7,644 bases of DNA from Candidatus Latescibacterota bacterium (GCA_018656855.1 JABHYP010000215.1:1-7644), one strand, 5' to 3'; shown: positions 1 to 6,033, counted from the first letter of the stretch. Notes: generated from the sequence alone by a model not told the origin. Numbers and translations are program-made.

Positions 1-63
1 ACAGCTTTTACAATAAAATCAAACCGAATGGTTTTCATCGGGCGCTATCCAGTAGTAAAGTGA
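1..63 (+). CDS. Possible 3' end of a rightward gene (20 codons visible)
   Basis: Frame 1 is open from the window edge to a TGA at 61-63. The visible residues include NRMVFIGRYPVVK, which reads like ordinary protein, but 20 codons are too few to name a family or to rule out chance. If real, the gene would converge on the rplU-rpmA operon, whose terminator lies at about 140-172. The opposite strand also has a short open stretch here (YYWIAPDENHSV then stop), so the segment could be a dispersed repeat instead. Nothing else supported was seen in 64-139. Confidence 0.2.
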   Translation, partial: TAFTIKSNRMVFIGRYPVVK

Positions 64-139
64 AAATGTTCATATCTTAATGAAACTTACATCAAAAATC
101 ACAAAAAAGCAACTCCCCGTTAAAATACATAAAGTGCAC

Positions 140-172
140 AAAAAAAGAGACCCCGTGTTACGCGGCCTCTCT
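140..172 (-). terminator. Intrinsic terminator of the rplU-rpmA operon
   Basis: Read leftward, a GC-rich hairpin is followed by seven Ts (the A run at 140-146). GAGA at 147-150 pairs with TCTC at 168-171, there is a two-base CC/CC mismatch, then 153-157 pairs with 161-165 (one G-U pair) around a three-base loop. It lies about 28 bases past the rpmA stop codon, so transcription of the operon should end here. The usual third gene, obgE, is not joined to it. Confidence 0.75.
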
Positions 173-199
173 CCAAATAAAACATGACTATACTGTTAT

Positions 200-457
200 T
201 TAATTTGCAGCATAAACGCTGACTTTTTTTCGTAATTTCCCAAAACGCTCAAAAAACACCCTGCCATCTATCAGGGCGAACAACGTGTAGTCTCTACCCA
301 TACCGACATTCTCGCCCGGGTGTATCTTTGTGCCGTGCTGGCGAATAATTATATTGCCGGCGGCAACGTTCTGTCCACCGAACCGTTTGACACCAAGCCG
401 CTTACCGGCAGTTTTCCTTCCGTTTCTGGAACTTCCCATGCCTTTTTTATGTGCCAT
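200..457 (-). CDS. rpmA: 50S ribosomal protein bL27
   Basis: bL27 is a small basic protein of the large ribosomal subunit whose N-terminus reaches towards the peptidyl-transferase centre. The 85-residue product has the family hallmarks: start MAHKKGMGSSRNGR, then KRLGVKRFGGQNV, IIIRQHGTKIHPG and NVGMGRDYTLFAL. Length is typical, and there is no N-terminal extension before MAHKK of the kind that is cleaved off in Firmicutes. The ATG at 457 is preceded by AAGGAG (464-469) at a six-base gap, which fixes the start. It lies 90 bases downstream of rplU on the same strand, the conserved rplU-rpmA order, and a terminator follows directly. Nothing in the reading frame looks broken. Confidence 0.97.
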   Translation of the reverse strand: MAHKKGMGSSRNGRKTAGKRLGVKRFGGQNVAAGNIIIRQHGTKIHPGENVGMGRDYTLFALIDGRVFFERFGKLRKKVSVYAAN

Positions 458-547
458 TTCACGCTCCTTATATCTTTAAGAAAGCCAGTCATGCTAAGTT
501 ACAACCGATCTTCCACATGTTATTCCTGCCATTACCGCAATGAATAT

Positions 548-1168
548 CTACTCTGGTTTGCCAGTTGATTTATCCGGCTTCACCTGTTTCTCTATCTTTT
601 TTTTGGCTGGCTGTTTTTCAGCGCCCTCGGATTTTTTTGCATCTGTCTTCCGTGGTTTTTTAACCGCTACGGCTGTTTTCTTGCCTTCTTTTGTTGCCGG
701 AACTTTCGGCGCCTTAGTTTCTTTATCTTTTGTTTTCTTAACAGCTTTAGAAGCTTTGGTTTTAACAACTTCACTTTTTACAGACGACTCAGCCGTTTTT
801 ATTTTTTCAGGCTTCACTTCCTTTTTTTCCTGAGCCTTTGAAGAAGTTTTCTTCTGAGAGATTTTAATATCATCAATAACTATCTCTGAATATTCCTGGC
901 GATGGCCTTTTTTTACAGAATAATCTTTACGCTTTTTTTTCTTAAAAACTATAATTTTTTTGTCTTTATCTTGTCCAGTCACCGTTGCTTTAACAACCGC
1001 ACCCTCAACAAAAGGAGTTCCGACCTTAATCTCTTTATCGCTGGAAATAAGGAGAACATCAGAAATAGATATCTTTCCTCCCACTTCAAGATCGTATCTC
1101 GGAACTTTCAGCTTATCGCCCTTCTGAAGTTTATATTGAAACCCTTTTATATCAACTACTGCGTACAT
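548..1168 (-). CDS. rplU: 50S ribosomal protein bL21 with long Lys-rich C-terminal tail
   Basis: bL21 binds 23S rRNA in the large ribosomal subunit. Residues 1 to about 103 form the normal bL21 body: MYAVVDIKGFQYKLQKGD at the start, VGTPFVEGAVVKATV in the middle, and FKKKKRKDYSVKKGHRQEYSEI near the end of the fold. Typical bL21 is about 100-105 residues, but this one is 206. The extra ~103 residues are low complexity, rich in Lys, Ala, Glu, Thr and Pro, and resemble the disordered basic tails of histone-H1-like proteins. The frame is clean and ends in TAG, so the tail appears to be translated. The ATG at 1168 has GGAGGG (complement of 1178-1183) nine bases upstream. It is first gene of the operon, followed by rpmA. 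The body is certain; the role of the tail is unknown. Confidence 0.95.
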   Translation of the reverse strand: MYAVVDIKGFQYKLQKGDKLKVPRYDLEVGGKISISDVLLISSDKEIKVGTPFVEGAVVKATVTGQDKDKKIIVFKKKKRKDYSVKKGHRQEYSEIVIDDIKISQKKTSSKAQEKKEVKPEKIKTAESSVKSEVVKTKASKAVKKTKDKETKAPKVPATKEGKKTAVAVKKPRKTDAKKSEGAEKQPAKKKIEKQVKPDKSTGKPE

Positions 1169-1217
1169 GAAATAATACCCTCCGGACAGAATAGATGCGA
1201 ATTATTAGAGAATATAT

Positions 1218-1251
1218 AAAATATATGATTTTAAATAAAATGTCAATGACA
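1218..1251 (-). promoter_or_regulatory. Candidate rplU-rpmA promoter with overlapping dyad
   Basis: Read leftward, a perfect TTGACA (complement of 1241-1246) is followed 15 bases on by TATATT (1220-1225) or 17 bases on by TATTTT (1218-1223), about 50 bases before the rplU start. The -35 box lies inside the dyad TGTCA-A-TGACA (1241-1251), which could bind a dimeric regulator or be coincidence. This is a sigma-70-type promoter by pattern only. Confidence 0.55.
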
Positions 1252-1295
1252 ATTTGAACGATTACCGACTATCCACCATTTTTTCTTGCCATAAA

Positions 1296-1313
1296 AATTC
1301 AGGGGGCTGAATT
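1296..1313 (-). terminator. Stem-loop, possible leftward terminator
   Basis: AATTCAG (1296-1302) and CTGAATT (1307-1313) form a perfect seven-base stem around a GGGG loop. On the minus strand the stem ends in a short T run (CTGAATTTTTATG), as in an intrinsic terminator. It would stop leftward transcription from the 1400-1680 island before it reaches the rplU promoter. No leftward gene is certain there, so the role is open. The rest of 1252-1400 shows nothing I can support. Confidence 0.35.
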
Positions 1314-1399
1314 CATGATACATGTAAAGGGGGATTGACAAACAAGTAAATTTTATTAGCTAATCCTCTGAATCCAGAAGCATGTGTATTATATAAATA

Positions 1400-1680
1400 T
1401 TAAATCATGAAATATTATTGATGGAAAATATTTTCGTGTTCGCTCCCCTTGAGAAGCTCCTGATAAACTCGCTTTTATCGTCTAAGAATTTCAGCCCCAT
1501 TCGAGCGAACGAGGGGGGGGCAAGTTCTGAAATCCCTGAAAGACGGTTTGTGAACGACAAAACAGGCTTTTCAGGGGCGTTTTTTTCTTTTGCTTCATTT
1601 GCACATGGAGGAGCTTTGCTTACTTTTGGCGGGCAAAGACACGAAGCGCATCGGAGAGCCGCGTAGCGCAAAGAAGAATT
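1400..1680. repeat. Candidate dispersed intergenic repeat (GC-richer island)
   Basis: This stretch is clearly richer in G and C than its AT-rich flanks and stays open on both strands (about 1405-1671 on minus and 1418-1666 on plus), which is unlike a real gene and typical of composite intergenic repeats. Neither frame has a good ribosome-binding site or recognisable domain. It contains several inverted repeats: GTTCGCTC (1438-1445) with GAGCGAAC (1503-1510), CCCTGAAA (1534-1541) with TTTCAGGG (1569-1576), and CTTTGC (1614-1619) with GCAAAG (1633-1638). It also has an eight-G run at 1513-1520. The right end (GCAAAGACACGAAG, CGCAAAG) resembles short repeats scattered between genes in many environmental bacteria. 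The other reading is a small unknown protein on one strand. Confidence 0.4.
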
Positions 1681-1737
1681 TTAAAATCTTTTCATTGTGT
1701 TTTGAAAAACGAGGGATGACCAGGTCATTTTTTAACA

Positions 1738-1766
1738 TTGCCGACCATACATGTTTTTCTTATATT
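1738..1766 (+). promoter_or_regulatory. Candidate promoter of the triple-FMN protein gene
   Basis: TTGCCG (1738-1743, four of six matches to the -35 consensus) and TATATT (1761-1766, five of six to the -10) are separated by exactly 17 bases. Transcription would begin near 1773, ahead of the tandem repeat and of the GTG start at 1852. The TTG of this -35 box is also a possible far-upstream start codon of the same reading frame; if the promoter is real, that start is excluded. Confidence 0.4.
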
Positions 1767-1777
1767 TTGCCTTTCTT

Positions 1778-1801
1778 TAATAATTACAGTAATAATTACA
1801 G
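1778..1801 (+). repeat. Two perfect tandem copies of a 12-bp unit
   Basis: TAATAATTACAG occurs at 1778-1789 and again at 1790-1801 with no spacer. It would lie in the 5' leader just after the candidate transcription start. It might be a regulator site or simple slippage; the sequence alone does not decide. Confidence 0.55.
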
Positions 1802-1837
1802 TGCCAATAATCCTTAAACAAATAATTGAATCTCGCT

Positions 1838-1842
1838 GGAGG
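1838..1842 (+). promoter_or_regulatory. Ribosome-binding site that decides the start at 1852
   Basis: GGAGG lies nine bases before GTG at 1852. The alternative in-frame TTG at 1738 has no comparable site and would add 38 residues before the membrane anchor, so the GTG start is preferred. Confidence 0.75.
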
Positions 1843-1851
1843 TACAAAGAA

Positions 1852-3477
1852 GTGAGGGAAATAATTAAAACCGGTATAGTTCTTATGATATACACGCTTG
1901 TTGCCGGCGCTTTACTGGCACTTGTATATATTAAAACCGCTCCCGTTATAGAAGCAAACAAAGCTGCCGCATCCGGTGATCCAGTCAGAGCAGAGGTTCT
2001 TGCCGGCATGGATGGAGGATTTGAGCCCCGGGGAGAGAAAACAGACTTTTTATACTGGATAGGTTATAATGATGCCGGAAAGAAAATCCCAGGCGGTTAT
2101 ATATTCATTGCTTCCGGAAAAGGATATTCATCTACCATCGAGACGATGGTCGGAGTTGATATTGAAGGGGTAATTACCGGCGCTAAAGTGCTTTTCCAGC
2201 AGGAAACACCCGGGTTAGGCGACAAGATTGAGCAAATTCTGCCCGGGGAAAGCGTACCCTGGTTTACCCGCCAGTTTTTAGGCTTATCCGCGTCCGATAA
2301 CATCAAAGTTGTCAAGGATGACGGTGAAATAGACAGTATTTCTGGCGCCACTATATCCTCACGTGCGGTTAGCTTGTCAATCAGCAACGGACTCAAACAG
2401 TTAATGGCGGTTTTAAACGAAGAGACGTTCGTTCCGGAAGAAATGCCTCCCGAAGAGGAAGCAGAACAAGAGCCTGCATCTCTTCCCACAGATGATGTTA
2501 TCGCCGAAGTTCTTCCTGATATGACAGGCGGATACGAGCTAAAAAATGAGGATAGTGATTTTCCTTACTGGACAGGCTACCGGGATTTGGAAAAATCCAC
2601 TCCCGGCGGATATGCGTTTATTACCCGCGGGGAAGGTTTTGATTCAATAATCGTAACACTGGTCGGCGTGGATACGGATGGTAAAATAACTGGTATTAAA
2701 GTTTTATATCATAACGAAACCGAGGATTACGGCGATCTGATAGAGGAAATCCACGAGGGTGAGAAAGATCCATGGTTTACACGACAGCTTATCGGCAAAT
2801 CTTTATCCGATAATATTGCTCTTTCCGAGGATAACGGCGTAATAGACGCCATTTCAGGGGCAACCGTATCCTCACTGGCTGTTACCGAGTCCGTAAAAGA
2901 GGGTCTTGAGGGACTCAAAGCTGTTCTCAGCGGCGAACCGTTCTCTCCAAAGATAAAATCCGCGAAATCATCATCAGTAGAATCTGAGGTTGAAGAGGAA
3001 ACCGAAGATGAGTCAGCAGAAGTTCCCTCGGATGAAGATTTAGCAGAAGTTCTTCCTGATATGACAGGCGGATACGAGCTAAAAAATGAGGCGAGTGATT
3101 TTCCTTACTGGACGGGATACCGTGACGCAGGGAAATCCAAGCCGTACGGATATGCGTTTGTTGCCCGTGGAGAGGGTTTTTCTTCGACAATAGAAACACT
3201 TGTTGGCATAGATATTGGTGGTACAATAATCGGTATAAAAGTTCTATTTCACGAAGAAACAGAGGATTACGGCGACCTGATAGAGGAAATCCGTGAGGGT
3301 GAGAAAGACCCATGGTTCACCCGCCAGCTTATCGGCAAATCCTTATCCGACAGCATTACGCTTGCCGAAGAAGGTGGTGTAATTGATGCCATTTCAGGGG
3401 CAACCGTATCCTCAAAGGCTGTTACCGAATCAGTTGGCGAAGGACTGAAAAAGCTAATAGAAATTGTTGGGAAATAA
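1852..3477 (+). CDS. RnfG/NqrC-like membrane-anchored protein with three FMN-binding domains
   Basis: The 541-residue protein starts like RnfG: a short cytoplasmic end, one membrane helix (about 7-27), then EANK and an extracytoplasmic part. Three FMN_bind-type modules begin at Ala47, Ala218 and Ala398. Each ends in the flavin-attachment motif: DSISGATISS (Thr167), DAISGATVSS (Thr338) and DAISGATVSS (Thr518). In this family ApbE links FMN to that Thr by a phosphoester bond, so three flavins are predicted. Module 1 keeps the RnfG loop ETPGLG (118-123); modules 2 and 3 have ETEDYG instead (289-294, 469-474). The linkers near 200-216 and 372-396 are acidic and look disordered. Usual RnfG or NqrC proteins carry one such module in about 200-260 residues. 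No rnfC, D, E, A or B and no apbE lie in the window, so it appears to be transcribed alone. Likely role: electron transfer outside the cytoplasmic membrane; partner unknown. Start chosen from GGAGG at 1838-1842. Confidence 0.88.
   Translation: MREIIKTGIVLMIYTLVAGALLALVYIKTAPVIEANKAAASGDPVRAEVLAGMDGGFEPRGEKTDFLYWIGYNDAGKKIPGGYIFIASGKGYSSTIETMVGVDIEGVITGAKVLFQQETPGLGDKIEQILPGESVPWFTRQFLGLSASDNIKVVKDDGEIDSISGATISSRAVSLSISNGLKQLMAVLNEETFVPEEMPPEEEAEQEPASLPTDDVIAEVLPDMTGGYELKNEDSDFPYWTGYRDLEKSTPGGYAFITRGEGFDSIIVTLVGVDTDGKITGIKVLYHNETEDYGDLIEEIHEGEKDPWFTRQLIGKSLSDNIALSEDNGVIDAISGATVSSLAVTESVKEGLEGLKAVLSGEPFSPKIKSAKSSSVESEVEEETEDESAEVPSDEDLAEVLPDMTGGYELKNEASDFPYWTGYRDAGKSKPYGYAFVARGEGFSSTIETLVGIDIGGTIIGIKVLFHEETEDYGDLIEEIREGEKDPWFTRQLIGKSLSDSITLAEEGGVIDAISGATVSSKAVTESVGEGLKKLIEIVGK
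2503..3042 (+). repeat. 540-bp in-gene repeat, copy A (FMN module 2 plus linker)
   Basis: This unit encodes the second FMN module and the following acidic linker. It aligns without gaps to the next unit at an offset of exactly 540 bases (180 codons). Identical blocks include 2506-2551 with 3046-3091, 2554-2573 with 3094-3113, and 2851-2874 with 3391-3414. Module 1 (from 1990) is related only at protein level, at 171-residue spacing and with several differences. Confidence 0.9.
3043..3474 (+). repeat. In-gene repeat, copy B (FMN module 3)
   Basis: This is the second copy of the unit described at 2503-3042, ending at the stop codon and lacking the linker. The long stretches of identical DNA, including at third codon positions, point to a recent duplication or to gene conversion between the two modules. 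Confidence 0.9.
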
Positions 3478-4107
3478 GTTTCAGACTTAAGTCTTCATAT
3501 TATTAATTAACATAATGTTAACACTATATATCATTCCCTGTTTGATATAAAACAAACAAATTCTACCAAAAAATGAGCGCCTGAGAAAATTGTAGGGGGA
3601 GACAGCTGTAAACCACTACTTAATCAAAGGTATAAGCGGTTCAGACATTTTCTGGCTCCTGATTCCCGACCTTCTATTGTATGTCTCTTCATTATTTTTT
3701 GTTGGTAATTTCTCTGCTTAACTGCTATCCCCCCCCTATTCACCATATCAACCCCTGAAAAATCCCTTTAAAATTGCCATACTATTCCTCTGCAATAAAA
3801 AATGAATATTTTTGAAATATGCATAATAAACGGCAGGAATAGAAAAAGTATGTAACCTTTTTCATAAAAATCAAATCTAAAATATAAAAACATATTACTA
3901 ATGTCGGCGACAGATGAACCGCAAACCGTTAGTCAAATTTGATAGCTGGGGAAGGAGGTTTTAATACTATAGAAAAGACAGCACACCTTCAGGGCAAAGT
4001 ATGCATAAATATTCAATCTCAAAATTAAGGAAACATATTGATGTTTTATAAAACCGCCGTACTCTTCTTATTAATTGTAAATTTTATGATTTGAAAGGAG
4101 CAACAAA
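3478..4107. other. 630-bp spacer without a supportable gene
   Basis: No convincing coding region is present. A perfect 12-bp palindrome, AGACTTAAGTCT (3483-3494), follows the stop of the triple-FMN gene by five bases but lacks a T run, so it is a poor terminator. Other landmarks are an eight-C run (3729-3736), a small stem-loop of GAAAAAG (3842-3848) with CTTTTTC (3857-3863), and a strong GGAAGGAGG at about 3950-3958 with no start codon at a proper distance. The ribosome-binding site of the next gene (AAGGAG, 4095-4100) lies at the right end. I found no clear promoter. Confidence 0.6.
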
Positions 4108-5568
4108 ATGAAATTCTACTCTCCAGCTCTGATTTGTGTCCTGATTATTTTCATCGTCCCGTTGAACTCTTATGGGCAAAGTCAGGATTCATACATCATT
4201 AAATATCAGATCAATAAGCCTTACTGCTTGTTGAATTTTATGGAGACTCTCAAAACAAACGGATATTACGGTCCGACGCTGCATACATTTTATAAAAAAA
4301 GCAAATTCAGTGAGAATGAAGTTTTAGCAAACCTTGTTAAGCAGTATCAACGGCTTAATATTGGTTATTCTTATGAATTTAACGGTTATCCTAAATACAG
4401 GTTTATGGCTAAGGGGAAATCGACAAGAGATCTGTTTTATACACTGAGTGCAAAAGCAGAAACGCTGGCCGAGTTTAAACAAATAACGGTAGGAATTATT
4501 CCATTTTACAAGCATCAACAATTATTCGAAATATTTGAGGCAGTTGAGCCGATGTACGATGAACTGATTTGGGATCAATATTACGATGTGGCTCAAAAAA
4601 GGTTACGTGAGCTGGAAGAATATTCACAGCAGGTTAATCTGGAAGAAAAATTGAATAATTATGAAAATTTTTTCAACAGCAGCTGGCCCACTGATATTCC
4701 CATCATTTTAACATTTTCAGTTGTTCCCGGTGATAAGGTCAGGCTCGTTCCCCCGCCCCAAGGCAATGTCGTCTTCTGCGGCCTGGTAACCGAGTCGGAC
4801 GATTATGCATGGTACGCGGCGCTGCTGACTCATGAGTTTTCTCATAGGGCGTTTGCAGAAAAATCGCTGGAATCTCATCAGCAGATCGATCAGTGGTTCA
4901 GCGATTCAAAATCGCCTGATAGGTTTATGGTGAATTTTATGTTTAATGAAGTATTGGGTGGCGCAATCGGACATAAAATGAAGGATAACCTAATTGGTCC
5001 CCATGACTTCAGCTATGGCCAATCTTTCATTAGGGATTTTGACGAAGCCATATATCCATTGGTCGTATCATATCTTGATGAAGGAAAAACATTGGATGAA
5101 AATTTTATCGAACAAAGTCTTCATATTTATGGGGAGACTTTTCCAAACGCATATAAAGAATATAATTATTTGCTCCAAACTTATTATCTGCTAACAGATG
5201 TTGAAGACTATCCAATACCACGACTTATCAGAAAGAACATTTCCAGCCCATTGATGTATGAATCTGAAAAGCCTATCATGGATGACTCGAAAATCGACAA
5301 GTTAATAAACTATGATTTCACGAAACTGATAGTTATTTCAAAAGATCATGAACGCACTTTTAAATATCTTCAAAATAAAATACCCGAGCTTAATGAATAT
5401 AATATTTTAACAACAGAATCGGACTTTGTTCTGTCATTTCTTGGTGGTGACGGAAAAGCTTACATTATAGTCAATCTGCACTCGATGGAGAAATTTATTG
5501 AGGTTTTGGAAGTATTAAAAGTCCAAAAAATAATTGACTCTAACAATCCGTTTTTAAGCATAGGTTAG
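4108..5568 (+). CDS. Exported zinc-metalloprotease-like protein (HEFSH motif)
   Basis: The 486-residue product starts with a clear signal peptide: MKFYSPALI, then a hydrophobic stretch to about residue 20, with likely cleavage after SYG (residue 23). It should act in the periplasm or outside the cell. THEFSHRAF holds an HExxH zinc motif at His242, Glu243 and His246. Glu281, in NEVLGGA 35 residues later, is a plausible third ligand, as in gluzincin proteases. The N-terminal 200 residues and the C-terminal ~90 residues have no family I recognise. Overall it recalls poorly characterised DUF4932-type secreted proteins with HExxH, but I cannot confirm that. There is a fitting AAGGAG seven bases before the ATG. 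The gene lies alone, 126 bases before the sigma-factor operon on the same strand. Protease activity is inferred from the motif only; substrate unknown. Confidence 0.8.
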   Translation: MKFYSPALICVLIIFIVPLNSYGQSQDSYIIKYQINKPYCLLNFMETLKTNGYYGPTLHTFYKKSKFSENEVLANLVKQYQRLNIGYSYEFNGYPKYRFMAKGKSTRDLFYTLSAKAETLAEFKQITVGIIPFYKHQQLFEIFEAVEPMYDELIWDQYYDVAQKRLRELEEYSQQVNLEEKLNNYENFFNSSWPTDIPIILTFSVVPGDKVRLVPPPQGNVVFCGLVTESDDYAWYAALLTHEFSHRAFAEKSLESHQQIDQWFSDSKSPDRFMVNFMFNEVLGGAIGHKMKDNLIGPHDFSYGQSFIRDFDEAIYPLVVSYLDEGKTLDENFIEQSLHIYGETFPNAYKEYNYLLQTYYLLTDVEDYPIPRLIRKNISSPLMYESEKPIMDDSKIDKLINYDFTKLIVISKDHERTFKYLQNKIPELNEYNILTTESDFVLSFLGGDGKAYIIVNLHSMEKFIEVLEVLKVQKIIDSNNPFLSIG

Positions 5569-5595
5569 CAATTGAAATAGATTATTAATATGTGT

Positions 5596-5668
5596 CAGGA
5601 TTTCTATGAAATGTTAAAAAACCATTTTTTATATGCAATAACCGTTGGTATAATTCATAGAAATCCTG
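5596..5668. repeat. Perfect 15-bp inverted repeat, 43-base interior
   Basis: CAGGATTTCTATGAA (5596-5610) returns as its exact reverse complement at 5654-5668. Inside is a weak A6/T6 stem with a CCA loop (5616-5630). No direct target duplication flanks the arms. If read through from the upstream gene, the RNA would fold into a long hairpin. As DNA, the right arm overlaps the probable transcription start of the next operon. It could be an operator pair, a hairpin that shields mRNA ends, or a tiny MITE-like remnant. Confidence 0.85.
5646..5654 (+). promoter_or_regulatory. Extended -10 promoter for the sigma-factor operon
   Basis: TGGTATAAT matches an extended -10 element (TGn plus a perfect TATAAT at 5649-5654), with no good -35 box upstream. 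Transcription would start near 5661, inside the right arm of the inverted repeat, about 34 bases before the first gene. The pattern is of housekeeping type rather than a typical ECF promoter (no GAAC/GTC-like pair seen). Confidence 0.5.
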
Positions 5669-5694
5669 TTACCTTTTTATGTAAGGAGTGAATC

Positions 5695-6033
5695 ATGTGG
5701 ACAGAAATTCTTAGAACGGGCTGCTCTCTGGTGTTTTTTGTTTTACTCGCGGTATTTATATTCGTGTATGTAATGTCGAAACAAAAGGAACGAATGGTAT
5801 TGATTGAAAAAGGGGTCGATATAACAAAATTAAATGCAAAAAAATACGGACGATATGCAAATCTGAGAAACGGTATATTGCTTATTGCTTTAGCAATCGG
5901 GTTTATTTTGGGGTATATCGTCACGAGCATAACCACAATGAATGTTTTTATCGCTTATGCTACAAGTCTTCTTTTGTGTGAAGGCATAGGATTCTTAATT
6001 TATTATAACTTGAACAAAAATCCGGATTCTTAA
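5695..6033 (+). CDS. DUF6249-like small membrane protein
   Basis: The 112-residue product has three predicted membrane helices, at about 8-28, 58-78 and 85-105. The short soluble part after helix 1 carries QKERMVLIEKGVDIT, a sequence I associate with DUF6249 proteins, which often neighbour ECF sigma factors in Bacteroidota-like genomes. The function of the family is unknown. The start is set by AAGGAG (5683-5688) six bases before ATG. It is first gene of a three-gene unit; its TAA stop is only 15 bases before the sigma-factor start and in the same reading frame, so translation is probably coupled. A role in sensing or modulating the envelope signal is inferred from the neighbours only. Confidence 0.75.
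   Translation: MWTEILRTGCSLVFFVLLAVFIFVYVMSKQKERMVLIEKGVDITKLNAKKYGRYANLRNGILLIALAIGFILGYIVTSITTMNVFIAYATSLLLCEGIGFLIYYNLNKNPDS

Noticed and set aside
320..1219. Rightward open frames across rpmA and rplU.
   Set aside because: They are antisense shadows of certain ribosomal protein genes on the minus strand.
1405..1671. Open frames of 82-88 codons on both strands as real small proteins.
   Set aside because: They mirror each other, lack ribosome-binding sites and domains, and sit in a repeat-like island. They were treated as part of a repeat.
2097..3313. Leftward open frames inside the triple-FMN gene.
   Set aside because: They are antisense shadows; the repeats in the sense gene produce similar shadow frames in each module.
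3729..3736. Eight-C run (and the eight-G run at 1513-1520) as phase-variation tracts.
   Set aside because: Both lie in spacers with no gene or well-supported promoter next to them, so length change would have no evident effect. They are also places where sequencing errors are likely.
3851..3880. TGTAAC-CTTTTT (3851-3862) as a -35 box for the local ECF sigma factor.
   Set aside because: No CGTC-like -10 box lies at the right distance, and the operon's own leader has only a loosely similar GTTACCTTTTT. It is not enough to call a promoter.
3914..3975. Strong ribosome-binding-like GGAAGGAGG (about 3950-3958), suggesting a small gene.
   Set aside because: No ATG, GTG or TTG follows at a usable distance. 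The only nearby short frame (ATG at 3914) has 16 codons and contains the motif instead of following it.
3900..4020. Possible riboswitch: GCAAACC and GATAGCTGGGG resemble pieces of the c-di-GMP-I (GEMM) aptamer.
   Set aside because: The pieces are too close together, the middle GACGCAAAGCC-type segment is missing, and the GGGCAAAG-like piece comes in the wrong order. No consistent fold was found by eye. A covariance-model search would settle it.
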